64,000 nt of DNA from NCBI GenBank assembly GCA_003116995.1, contig BDSL01000166.1:1-64000 (forward strand), given 5' to 3'. Position 1 is the first letter of the stretch, and each line of letters begins with the position of its first letter. Below are positions 23,101 through 32,988 of this stretch, in pieces. The translations under genes and the position numbers were made by a program. The DNA comes from Yamagishiella unicocca (lineage: Eukaryota > Chlorophyta > Chlorophyceae > Chlamydomonadales > Volvocaceae). The notes beneath the pieces were generated by a model that was not told where the DNA came from, made no database searches, and saw nothing but the letters and a program-made list of their open reading frames with translations.

Positions 23101-24860
23101 GTCCGGTCGTGGCCCTCCCCGTCGTTTCCCTTCGTTGGGGGCGGTCCCTCCCGGGTCTTTTCGCCGCCTCCCCTCCCGTCCCGTGCTTCCCCGTTTCGGC
23201 TGTCCGCGCTGTCTCTTCCCGCTCTCTCTCTGTCCCCCCGCGTCGTCCGTTTCTTCTCTTTCTTTCCCCGCGGCGTCGCCTCTCCCGGGGCCCCTCTTTC
23301 TTTTCGGCCTTCCGCCCGCTCCCTGCCTCCGGCCCTGCCTCCCGCCGTTGCGCTTTCCCCCTCGCTTCTCCCTTTCCCCTCGTCGGGTGGCCCCCCGCTC
23401 CTGCTGTGTTTGGTGCGCCGCTCGCCTCTGCCTGTGCTCCGCCTTTCCTCTGGGCCCTCCGGCCCTTTCTCTGTCTGGCTCTTGCCGTCGTGTCGTCCGG
23501 GTTCCCTTGCGCGGTCGGGCTTCTTTTTGCCCTCGGGGCCCCCCTCGCCCCTTCTCCCTGTCTTTCTCGCCCCTCGTCCGCTTCTTCCGGCGGTCGCTCG
23601 TTCCGTTCCTCCCTCTTTCCGTCCCCTGTGTTCGCCCTTGCCCTCCGCGCTGTCCCCCTTCTCTTTCCTGCTGGTTCCCTCGTTTGGCGTTTCTTCTTTG
23701 TGCTTCCCGGCCTTGTCTTTCTTTCCCTGCCCGGGTCGTGTTTGCGGCCGCGGTCCCTTGTGCTCTCCCGGCCCTTCGGTCGCTCCTTGCCCGTCTCCCC
23801 CCTGCTCTTTGCTTTTTCCCGTGTTTCCTTCTGGCCTCTCCCTCTGTTCTCTTTCGTTTTGGCCTTGTCCCTCTGCTTTTTGCCCTCTTCCTTTCTTTTC
23901 CGTTCCCCTCGGGCTTTCCCCTGGTCGCTGCCTCTGCCTGTTTTCTTCCGGGTTCCCTTTCCCTTCCTCTGTGCTTTTCCTCGCCCTTCGGGCCCCCTCG
24001 TCCTGTCCCCTTGGCTTCTTCCCGCTTTGTCGTCGTTCCCGGCCCCGTGGCTTTGCCTCTCCCCCTCCCCCTTTCCTTGTTCGGGCTCCTCGTTCCTCGG
24101 GCCTCCTGTCGTCCTTTGTCCCGTCGTTCCGCCGTCCCCCTGCCTTCCCGGGCTTTCTCTCGTTCGCCCTCTTTTCCGCTTTTCCTTGCGCCCCCCTTCC
24201 TCCCCGTGTCGGCGCGTCCTCTCTCTGGTTCTCGCCCCGTTGGGCGTCCCCCCTCCCCCTTTCGGTGGCGCCTCTGCTTTCCGCGCTGTCCTTCCCCCCC
24301 CTGCTCTTTTTCCGCGTTTCGGTTCGGGTGTTGCGCTTTTCGTTGTTGTCTTCCCTCGTTTCTCCCTGCGGCCTTGTCCCCTTGCCTGGCGGCCGGCCTT
24401 CGCTCTGTCCCCTTCCCGTTCGCGCGCTCTTGTGCTTCCGCCGCCCGCTCCTCTCCCTGCTCCCGGTGTCCCTCTCCGCGGTGGGGTCCCCCTTCCCCTT
24501 TGGCCCCGCTGCGTGTCTGGCGGCGGCCTGTCCGGTGGGGCTCCTTTGTCCCCTCTGTTCGCTTGTGCTTTTGCTCCTTTGTTTTCCTTGTCCCCTCCCT
24601 GGCTCCCTCCTCCTTGTCGCTTCCCTTCGGCTTTTTCCCTGTTTTGCCCTCCTGTCGTTCCCTGCGGCTGCTCCCGCCCTCCCCCGCCTTGTTGCGGTCC
24701 CTGTTCTTCCTCCGCTTGCCCCCGCCTTTCGCCCTGCGCCTTCCCCCTCCTCGTTCCCTTCGTGGGCCGGCCCCCCTCTGGCGGCCCCCGCGTCCGCGCC
24801 CCTCTGGCCGGCTTTCCCCCTGCCCTTTCCTCGCCTCCCCTTGGGCTCCCCCTTTCTTCC
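20200..24860. other. Long G/T-rich unassigned region
   Basis: About 4.6 kb nearly free of the usual hairpin repeats and richer in G and T than any neighbour. It does not show the ggt/gct/cgt pattern of the recognised + strand genes, and conserved 16S and 23S rRNA landmarks, allowing for A-to-C, were not found in either direction. A possible T-arm of a - strand tRNA lies near 20,510 (gccggcttcgccccttc), but the rest of the cloverleaf does not fit. It may hold unrecognised or foreign reading frames. Confidence 0.4.
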
Positions 24861-25290
24861 TCTTTCCTTCCCGCCCCCCCCCCCTCCCCTTCGGGGCCGC
24901 CCCGCCCGCCTCCCTTTGTTTTGCGTTTTTTTCTTTTCTTTTCTTCCCGCGGCTCTGTCGCTTTCCCTCCCTTTCCGGGTTTTTTCTTGTCTTTTCTTCC
25001 TCTGGCCGCCCCCCCCCCGGCCGCCCCCCGCTCCCCGCCCCTCCCCGCCCCGTCCCCTCCGGGGTTTTTTCTTGTCTTTTCTTCCTCTGGCCGCCCCCCC
25101 CCCGGCCGCCCCCCGCTCCCCGCCCTCCCCGCCCCCGTCCCCTTCGGGGTTTTTTCTTGTCTTTTCTTCCTCTGGCCGCCCCCCCCCCGGCCGCCCCCCG
25201 CTCCCCGCCCTTCCCCGCCCGCCTCCCCCCCTCCCCTTCGGGGCCGGGGCCCCGCCCGCCCTCCCCCTTTGGGGGCCCCCCCCCGGGGCC
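24860..25290. repeat. Repeat block with three tandem 85-base units
   Basis: Three direct repeats of 85 bases start at 24,980, 25,065 and 25,150. Each runs ttttttcttgtcttttcttc, then cggccgcccc boxes, ccgctccccgccc and a gtcccct(c/t)cgggg hairpin; the third is cut after the ccgctccccgccc part. Only two or three positions differ between copies. Confidence 0.93.
24980..25223 (+). repeat. Tandem direct repeat, period 85
   Basis: Starts at 24,980, 25,065 and 25,150; full copies are 85 bases each and differ at a few positions around the cccct(c/t)cgggg hairpin. Most likely recent unequal exchange or slippage within the spacer. Confidence 0.95.
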
Positions 25291-26850
25291 CTCCCCCCTC
25301 GTTCCTTTTCCCTTTCTGTCTCGTTCCCCCTTCCTCTCCTTCCTTGGTTTTCTCCCCCCCCCCTTCCCGGCCCTTCTTTCCTGTTCTCTCCTCCCTTCCG
25401 TCCCCTCTGGGGCTGTTGTTTCGCCGGGTTCCCCTCCCGTTCCGCTCTCCCGCTCGCCCTCCCTCCTCTCTTCGCTCCTTCTTCTCCTTTTCCCCCCCCT
25501 TCTCCCTCTCCTCCCCCTCCCCTGCCCCTTTCTTCCTCCTCTCCCCTTTCTTTCTTCGTCGCTTTCCCTCTTCCTTTCTTCCCCCTTCTTTTTGTTCCCC
25601 TGCGGTTCTCTTCTTCCCCCGGCTCCGTCGCTTTCCTCTGTCCCGCTCCCCGCCCCCCCGCCCCGGCGGCCCTTCCCCCTTTGGGGGCCGCCTTTGTTTT
25701 TTTCTTCCCCCCCCCCCGTTTTTTTCCCGCCCCCCGGCCCCCGCCGGGGCCCTTCTCCCTCTCCTCTCTTGCGTCTTTCCCCTCGTCGTCCCGCTCCGTC
25801 CCTCCTTTGCTTGGCTGGTCCCCCCCTTCTCTTTCTTCCCTGGTCTCCCCCGCCGCGTTTTGCCTGTTCTCTTCCCTCTTCGCGGGCCGCCCGTCCCTTG
25901 GCTCCCGTCCTCGTCCCGCCCCCCCCTTCCCCTTCCCCTCCCCCCCCTTTGCCGTCCCCTTCCCCGCTTCCCCCTTCTTCTTTCCCTTTTTTTTCCCCCC
26001 CCGGCCCTTTTCTCCGGTTTTTCCCCCCCCCTCCCCTCTCCTCCTCCCCTCCGGTTCGTTTTTTTCTTCCCCCCTCCCTCTCCCCTCTTCCCGCCCTTTC
26101 CCTTTTTTGGCGCTTTTTTTTGTCTTTTCCCTTTTTTCCTCCCCCTCCTTGCTTTTCTGTCTCCCCCCCTGGTTTTTTTCCGCTCCTTCCCCTCGCCCCT
26201 CCGTTCCTCTCCTTCCTTTCTTCCGCCGGCCGCCGCCCTGTGTTCCGCTTCCCCTTTGGGGCCGTCCCCCCGCCTCTCCTCTGCCCCCTCTGTTTTCCCC
26301 CCTGCCCTTCCCCCCCTCCCCGGCCCCCCGTCTCCCCTCCCCGCCCCCCCCTCCGGTCGCGTCTTTCCCCTCCGTTTTTCCCCCTCGTCTGTCCTCCTTC
26401 GGCGGCCCCCCCTCCCCTTCGCTTTTCCTCGCCGCTCTTTTTTTCTCCTCCCCCCTTTTTTTTCTCCCCTCCCCTTTTTCTTCCTCCCCCCGCTTCTTTT
26501 CTCCCGTCTTTTTTCCCTCCCGTTTTCTGGCCCTGGCCCCCCCCCCCCTGGTCCCGTTTCCTCTCCCTGTCTCGCCCCTCCCTCTTGGCTTTTTTTCCCC
26601 CCGTTGGCTCGCTTTTCTTTTTTTGCCCCCGTCCCCTCCCCCTTCCCCCTCCTGCCGTCCCTGCGTCTTCTTTTTCGTTGTCTTCCCCCGTCCGCCTCGT
26701 CGCTTCCCTCTCTTTTCTCTCCCCCCCTTGTTTCCGTTCGCCCCCTTGTTTTTCCCCCCTCCCCTTCCGGTCTCCCTTTGCTTTTCTTTTTTTTTCTTCC
26801 CCCCCCCCCTTCTTTTCTTTTCTTTCTCCCGCCTCGCTTTCTGTCCTTTC
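25291..26850. other. Unassigned C-rich stretch with scattered repeats
   Basis: Low in G. A small cluster of common modules lies at 25,590-25,760; otherwise unique. Runs such as ttttctttttttgcc near 26,610 would encode lysines on the - strand, so a ribosomal-type gene is conceivable, but no family could be matched. Confidence 0.35.
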
Positions 26851-27470
26851 TTGTTTCCCTTCGTCCCTCTTCGCGGGCCGCCCCGTCCTTTCTTCTTCTC
26901 GCCGCCCCCCGCCCGCCCCCCCCCTCGCCCGCCGCGGCCCCTTTTGTTTCCCTTCTTTTTCGTTCCCCTCCTTTTTGCCTTCCCCCGCGGGGCCGGCCCC
27001 TCCCCCCCCCGTTTTTTCTGTTTTCTTTTCCCCTGCGGGGCCCCCCGTCTTGTTTCCCTTCGTCCCTCTTCTTTTGCCTTCCCCGCCGGGGCCTTTTTCT
27101 TGTCTTTTCTTCCTCCGGCCGCCCCCCCCCCCGGCCGCCCCCCCGGGCCGCCCCGTCTTTTGCCTCTGTTTCTTCCTTTGGCCGCCCCCCCCCCCGGGGC
27201 CGGCCCTCTTTTCGTTTTTTTCTTCCCGCGGCCGCCCCTCCCCGCCCCGCCGCCCCGTCGGTCCGTCCCTCTTCGCGGGCCGCCCCGCCGTCCCCCCTTC
27301 CCCTCCCTCCTTTTTCTTCCCTCGCCGCGGGCCGCCGGGCCCCCCCGGGCCGCCCCGTCCCCGCCGGGGCCTCCCCCCCCCCGCCCGGGGCCGGCCCCCG
27401 CCGCTCCTCGTTCGCGGTCCTTCGCTTTGTTTCTTCTTCCCCGCCGGGGCCCCGCCCCCCGCTCCCCCGC
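26850..27470. repeat. Hairpin-repeat block upstream of petA
   Basis: Copies of gtttcccttcgtccctcttc at 26,853 and 27,052, the cgttcccctcctttttgcct module (26,960), ccgccgcgggccgccgggcc (about 27,323) and gtttcttcttccccgccggg (27,429). Confidence 0.88.
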
Positions 27471-27944
27471 TCTTTTCTCCCCTCTTTTTCTCGTTCGCGC
27501 TCCGGGGTCTCTCTCTCGTTCCCCTTCCCTCGTGCCCTTTTCTTTCCCCCGCCGCCTCCCCTCCGTGCGTTTCTTTCGCGTCTCCCCCCCCCTGCTCTCC
27601 TCTCCGTTGCGCCGCCCCCCTGCCTCCTCCCTTTTCCCTCGTCCTCCTTGTTTTCCTTCCTTCTGCTTTTTTCCCCCCTCGCCTCCCCTTCTTCTCCTCC
27701 TTTCGTCCGGTTTCTTGCTGTCGTTTTCCCTTGTCCGCCTCCTCCCTCCCGCGGCTCCTCCCCTCTCCCCGGGGCGTCTCCCCCTCGCCGCCCGTTGTCG
27801 CCTTCCCGGGGCCCCTCCTGTTTTCTCCTGTTTCGCTCCCCTCTCCCCTCTCTCGTTCGGTCCTCGTTCCCCTCGTCGTCGTTTCTTTGTTTCCTTCCCC
27901 TTTTCCCGTCTTCTTCTCGTTTCTTTTTCCGCTTTTTTTCCTCT

Positions 27945-28871
27945 CTGGTTCCCCCTCTTCGTCGCTGTCCGCGCCGCTCTTTTCGCTGTTCTTTTCGGCC
28001 TTGCTGGTCGTCTCTCCGTCCCTCCCGCTGCCGCTTCTCCTCTTTTTGCCCCCCCCCCTCCGCGCCTCCCCGTGCCGCCCCTGGTCGTCTTGTTTGTGCC
28101 CCCTGTCCCTTCGCCCCCCCGCTGTTGCCCTTGCCGTTCCGCCCGCTGTTTTCCCTGCTCCCGTCTTTGCCGCTGTTCTTGCCCTTCCCTCCGCTCCCCC
28201 GTTCCCCCGTTTTCGCTCCTGGTCCCCCGGCGCTTTCCCTGTTGGTCTGGTTTTCCTCCTTCCCGCCGGTTTTGCCTTCGCCCCCCCTGCTCGTCTTCCT
28301 GCCGCCCTGCCGCCCCCGTTGGTCCTCTTTCCTCCCCCCCTCCCGCCCCGCCCCCCCCCCTTTTCGTCGTTGGTCCCGTCCCCGGCCCCCCTCCCGTGCC
28401 CTGGTCCTTCCCCTTGTCTCCCCCGCTCCTGCTCCCCCTCCCCTGTTTCTTTTTTCCCCTCTCCCCTCTCCTTTGGTGGTCCCCGTGGTCGTGGTCCCGT
28501 TTCTCCCGCCGGTCCCCCTCCCCCCTCCTCTCTCTCCCGTCTCCGCGCCGGGTCCCCTTGTCGCTCTTCCCCTGTCGCGCCCCCGGTGGTTTTGCCCTCC
28601 CTCTTGCCCCCGCCCCCGGTGCCCCTCTTGTCGCTCCCTCCCCGCCGGTCCCGCTTTCCTTGTTCCCGCCGGCCCGCTTTTCGTCGCCGCTCCCCCTTCC
28701 CTCCCCCCCGCCTGTTGGTGGTTTTGGTCCCGCTGCCCCTGCCCTTGTCCTCCCCCCCCGCCCGTGTTCCCGGTTTCTTCGCTTTCTTTCGTTTTCTTTT
28801 CCTCGCCCCGGTTTTCTTCGTTCTTCCGCCCCCCCTTTGCCCCCGTCCCCTTCGCCGCCCTGCCCTTCTCC
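27945..28871 (+). CDS. petA: Cytochrome f
   Basis: Cytochrome f is the c-type haem subunit of the cytochrome b6f complex and passes electrons to plastocyanin or cytochrome c6. The haem site CANCH is at 28,095-28,109, followed by [20 protein letters not shown] codons. The mature N-terminus YPIFAQQ lies just after a hydrophobic leader near 28,045, GGNRGRGQVYPDG at 28,475-28,513, and VGGFGQ...EIVLQ at about 28,714. The C-terminal membrane anchor ends in KKKQFEKVQLxEMNF with tcc (TAA) at 28,869-28,871. The frame changes between the haem site and 28,475, consistent with missing bases in A-runs. The start at 27,945 is the best-placed ATG-compatible ctg and is approximate. Confidence 0.95.
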
Positions 28872-28929
28872 TTTTCGCCTTGTTCTTTTTCCCTCCCCCT
28901 CTCCTTCTCTTTTCCTCTCCCGCCCCCTC

Positions 28930-29290
28930 CTCTGCTTTCTTTTTCGTTTCCCTCCTTTTTCTTCCCTCGCCGCGGGCCTTCCCTTCTTTTCGTTCTTTCT
29001 TCCTTCGGCCGCCCCCGCCCCCCGTTGTTTTTTTCTTTTGCCGTCCCCTCTGGGGCCGGCCCCCGTCGGGGCCCTCCCCGCCGGGCCCCTCCCCGCCGGT
29101 CCCCCCCTTCTTTTCTTTTCTTTTCCCCTGCGGGGCCCCCCCGGCCGCCCCCCGCTCCCCGCCCTCCCGCCCCCGTCCCCTTCGGGGTTTTTTCTTCCTT
29201 TGGCCGCCCCCCGCTCCCCGCCCCCCTTTTCCTTTCTTCCCCCCCCCCGTTTTTTTCCCGCCCCCGCCGCCCCGCCGGGGCCCGCCCCGC
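28930..29290. repeat. Hairpin-repeat block
   Basis: 28,982-29,087 is almost identical to 37,649-37,754 (about 105 bases), and its second half also recurs at 52,874-52,953 and 5,856-5,923. It includes gttgtttttttcttttgccg and the gtcccctctggggccggccc hairpin. Confidence 0.9.
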
Positions 29291-29750
29291 CTTGCGCCTC
29301 CCGTTCCTCCCTGCCCTCCGTTGTTCCTCTGCCGGCGGCCGTTCCTTCCTTGTCCCTCTGCTTCCTTCGCTTTTCTCTTCGCGCGTGCTGCTCCTTTTCT
29401 TTGCTCTCCCCTCCTCGCTCCTCTCCCCTCGTTCTCCTGGCTGTTCTGTCGCTTTCGTGGTTTTTCCCCGCCCCTCCGCCTTTTTCGTCCGTTTTTTCCG
29501 CCCGCCCCCTCTCGTCCTCCCTTCTCCCCGTCCCTCCCTCCCTTGTCGTTCCCCTCCCCTGTGCTCTCGCTCCCTCGCTCCCTGCTGTCCCCCCCCCTCG
29601 TCCGTTTTTTCTCGCTCCCCGCTCTCCCCCTTCTCCTCTCCCTGCCCTCCTTTGTCTTCCCCCTCGCCTCTCCCTTTCCTTCTCCTCGCTCCCCCCCCTG
29701 CCCCCCCCTCGCGTTGCCGCCCCGCTCTTTTCTCTCCCCTTTTTCTCTCT
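29291..29750. other. Unassigned spacer
   Basis: Unique C/T-rich sequence with no motif recognised. Confidence 0.3.
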
Positions 29751-29754
29751 GTTT

Positions 29755-29935
29755 CCCTTCTTTTTCGTTTCCCTTCGTCCCTCTTCTTTTTGCCTTCCCC
29801 GCCGGGGCCTTTTTCTTCCTTTGGTCCCCCGCCGGGGCCCCGCCCCCCCGGGCCGCCCCGTCGTTCTCCCGCTCTGCTTTCTCCCCCCGGGCCGCCCCCG
29901 TCGGTCCCCTCCCCCGCCGTCCGGGGTTCTTTTCT
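29755..29935. repeat. Hairpin-repeat block
   Basis: Copy of gtttcccttcgtccctcttc (29,767) followed by gccttccccgccggggcc, ggtcccccgccggggccccg and the cgttctcccgctctgctttc module. Confidence 0.88.
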
Positions 29936-30068
29936 TTCCTCCCTCCCCCTCCCCCCTTTTTTCTCGTTCCCTGCCTCGTCTTTTTCCCCGTCTTGTCTGT
30001 TTTTTCCGTCCTTTCCCTTTTCCCTTCCCGCCCTTTTCGTTTTCTTGCCCCTTCCCGGCTCCCTCCCT

Positions 30069-30548
30069 CTGTCCGTTCCTCCCCCCCTGCTTTCCGCGCT
30101 CCCGTTTTCCCCGCCCCCCTCGCTCCCGGTCTGGGTCCCCCTTCTTCTGGTGCCCCCGCTTGGCCCCCCGCTTTCTTCTCCCTGTTCCCTGTCGTTCTTT
30201 TCGGTCCCTTTGCCTGTCTTCTTGGTTTCTCTGTTTTCGCTCCCGCCGCTCTTGGTGCCCCCGCTCCCCCCTTTGCCCCTCCCCTTGCGCTTTTCCCCGC
30301 GTGGTCTTTCTCCCCCGTTTTCCCCGTTTTCCGTGTCGTTCCCCCCCCCTTTTCGGTGTTTTCTTCCTGGCCGCTGTTCCCGCTGGTTTCCTTCCCGTTC
30401 CCTTTCTTGCCCGCCTCCCTCCCTTCCCCCCCCTTCCCGTCGTCCCCTTGCTCCTCTTCTTTTCCTTTTCGGTCCTTTCGTTGCTGTTTGGTTCGGTCTT
30501 GGTTCTCCTTCTCCTCTTGCTCTTTCTTTCCCTTTCGGTTTCTTCTCC
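30069..30548 (+). CDS. petD: Cytochrome b6f subunit IV
   Basis: Subunit IV forms, with cytochrome b6, the quinol-oxidising core of the b6f complex. The frame opens MSVTKKPDLSDP from the ctg at 30,069, followed by GHNYYGEPAWPNDLLY near 30,140, [18 protein letters not shown] at about 30,209, the PEWY quinol-site motif (30,296-30,307) and the VVPNKLLGVLL helix. It ends SLTLGLF with tcc (TAA) at 30,546-30,548. 480 bases against 483 expected for 160 residues plus stop: single bases are missing at the lysine run near 30,083, at PNK near 30,341 and once more further on, so the frame shifts three times and returns. Confidence 0.96.
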
Positions 30549-30639
30549 TCTTCTTTCCTTTCTGCTGTTTCCCCTTTTTTCTTGTTCCGCCCTCCCCCTC
30601 CCCGCGTGTTTTTTGTTCGTTTGCCTCTGTTTTTTTTCT

Positions 30640-31345
30640 TTTCTTTTCTTCCTCTGGCCGCCCCCCCCCGCCGCCGCCCTCCCCCCCCTCCCCTTCGGGG
30701 CCGGGGCCCCGCCCCCTGTTTTCTTCCCCTTTCGTCTTTCTTCCTTTGGCCGCCCTCCCGGCCTTCCCCGCCCTCCCCTGCCGCCCCTCCGTCGTCGTCC
30801 TTTTGTTTTGTTTCCCTTCGTCCCTCTTCGCGGGCCGCCCCGTCGGCCCCCGGCTTTTTCTTCCTTTGGTCCCCCGCCGGGGCCCCGCCCCCCGCTCCCT
30901 CGCCTCTGGCCGCCCCCCCCCCGGCCCCCCTCCCGCCCCCGCCGCGGGCCTTCCCTCCTTTTCTTTTCCCTCCGGGCCCCCCCCGGCGCCCCCCCTTCGG
31001 GCTTCCTTCGGTTTTTTTCTTCCCGCGGCCGCCCCTCCCCGCCCCGTCCCCTCTGGGGCCGGCCCCCCGTCGGGGCCCTCCCCGCCGGGCCCCCCCGGCT
31101 TTTTCTTCCTTTGGTCCCCCGCCGGGGCCCCGCCCCCCGCTCCCCGCCCCCCGCCCGTTCGTTGGTTTCCCTTCTTTTTCGTTTCCCTCCTTTTTCCCGG
31201 CGGTCCTTCCCTCTTCTTTTTGTTTCCCTTCGTCCCTCTTCTTTTTGCCTTCCCCGCCGGGGCCTTTTTCTTCCTTTGGTCCCCCGCCGGGGCCCCGCCC
31301 CCCCGGGCCGCCCCGTCGGTCCCCTCCCCGCCGGCGCCGGGGCTC
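30640..31345. repeat. Hairpin-repeat block
   Basis: Copies of gtttcccttcgtccctcttc at 30,810 and 31,222, several ggtcccccgccggggccccg units, cttcccgcggccgcccctcc (31,020) and gtcccctctggggccggccc (31,046). Confidence 0.88.
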
Positions 31346-31547
31346 TTTCGCTTCCTCTCCCCTTTTTCTGGGTCGCGGTTCGGGGTCTTCCCGCTCCTTG
31401 GCCCCTTCCCGTTTCTCTTTTCTTTTTGGGCTCTGTTCCCCCGGTTGGCCCGTTCCTTTTTCCGTCCCCCCGTGCTTTTCCCTTTTCCTCTCCCTTGCCG
31501 CCCCTCCCCTGTCTGTTCTCCTCCCTCTCCCTTTTCCCCCTCTCCCC

Positions 31548-31621
31548 GCGCTTGTCGCTCCGTGGCCTCGCGCCCCTGGCTCCGCCCCCTGGGGTCGGGG
31601 GTTCGCCTCCCTCCTGGCTCG
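31548..31621 (+). tRNA. trnR-ACG: tRNA-Arg (ACG)
   Basis: D-arm gctccgtggcctcgcgc decodes GCTCAGTGGACTAGAGC. Anticodon stem and loop cctggctccgccccctg decodes as a paired stem around CTACGAA, anticodon ACG. T-arm gggggttcgcctccctc matches plastid trnR-ACG. The acceptor gcgcttg pairs with ctggctc with one mismatch. The anticodon letters are written ccg, so CCG (Arg) or a Leu anticodon are formal alternatives. Confidence 0.85.
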
Positions 31622-32450
31622 TTCTCCTCCCCTGTCTTTCTCGCGCCCTTCTTTCGCGTCTTTCTCTCCCCGCCCGCCTCCCTGCCGTTTCTCCCCCCGC
31701 TTCCGTGGCTTCTCCCGCTTTCCTTCCCTCTCCCGGCCCGTCTTTTTTCTTGTGGTTCTCTCGTGTGCTGGCCCCTCCCTCCCCCGCGGGGCTGTCGTTT
31801 TTCCCCCGTCCTTTCCCTCCTCTCTTTTGGCCCTCCTCGCTCGCGGTCCCGCCCTGTCCTTCTTTTCTCTCGCTCTTCTCTCCCTTGTTGTCGTGTCCCT
31901 CCCCCCCGTTTCCTTCGTCCCCGTTCCTCCCCTTCCCGGTCTCTGGGTCGCCTCGCCCCCGCCTTTCTCCCTCCCCGCTTTTCCCGTCTCCGCCGCCCCG
32001 CCTGCTTTCGCCCTCTTGTCGTTTCGCGTTTTTCGTTCTCTGCTCCCCGCGCTCCCGTCTCCTCGTTTTCCCCCGTTTTCCCCGGCGCCCCCCCCGGCGT
32101 CCCCTTTTTCTTCTTTTCCCTTCCTCGTTTCGTCCTTCGCCCCCGTTTCCTCTCCCCCCCCCCCTTCCCGCCTCTTCCCTGCTCCCTCTTTCTCCTCCTT
32201 CGGTTGTTCTCCCCGCCCGCCGCTGCTGTCCCCTCCTCCCTCTTTCCCTTCCCCCCCTTTTTCCCCTCTGTTTTTCCCCTTTTCTTTGCTCTTTCCGTCT
32301 GTCCTCTCTGCTTTGTCTCGCTTCCTTCCTTTTTCCGTTTGCCCCTCCCGTTCCTCTCGGTTTCGCTCCCCTCTTCTCCGGTCCCCTTTTTGCCTGTCCC
32401 TCCCCCTTCGTCGTCCTCTCTCCCTTCCGTGCGCTGGCCGCGTTCTGTCG
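31622..32450. other. Unassigned spacer
   Basis: Contains one copy of ggcccctccctcccccgcgg near 31,769, shared with 6,733. No gene recognised. Confidence 0.35.
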
Positions 32451-32850
32451 CTTTCCCTCTCCCGCGTCTCTTCTTTTTGCCTCCCCCCCGGGGCCTTTTT
32501 CTTCCCGTTTTTTTCTTTTCTTTTCTTGTCGCTTTGTTTCTTGTCGCTTTGTTTCTTGTCCCCTGCGGGGTCCCCCGGCCGCCCCCGCCGTTTGTTTCCC
32601 TTCGTCCCTCTTCTTTTGCCTTCCCCGCCGGGGCCTTTTTCTTGTCTTTTCTTCCTCCGGCCGCCCCCCCCCCGGCCGCCCCCCGCTCTCCGCCCCTCCT
32701 TTTTCCCCCCGGGCCCCCCGCCGCGGGCCTTCCCTCCGGTCCCCGCCGGCCCTCTTTGCCTTCTTTTTCCCGGCGGTTCCCCCCCGCCGGGGCTGCCCCT
32801 CCCGCCCCTTTGTTCCCCCCCGGGCCCCCCCCCGTTTTTCCCGTTTTTCT
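32450..32850. repeat. Hairpin-repeat block upstream of chlB
   Basis: Starts with ctttccctctcccgcgtctc, which recurs at 34,863 and 55,446. It contains two cttgtcgctttgtttcttgt units, gtttcccttcgtccctcttc (32,594) and cggccgccccccgctc. Confidence 0.87.
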
Positions 32851-32988
32851 CGTCTCTCTCTCGTTCGTTCCTGCCCTTTGCCTTTCCCTCTCTTTTTGGC
32901 TCCTTCGCCTTCGCCCTCCTCCTCCTCCCGCGCCCCCGCTCCTCTCGCTTTTGTCTTCCCCTTCTCCCCTTCCCTCTTCCTTTTTTCT

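Noticed and set aside
20200..24860. Plastid rRNA operon
   Set aside because: Conserved 16S and 23S landmarks such as the 530 loop, the 3' end of 16S and the sarcin-ricin loop were looked for in both orientations with A written as C and not found.
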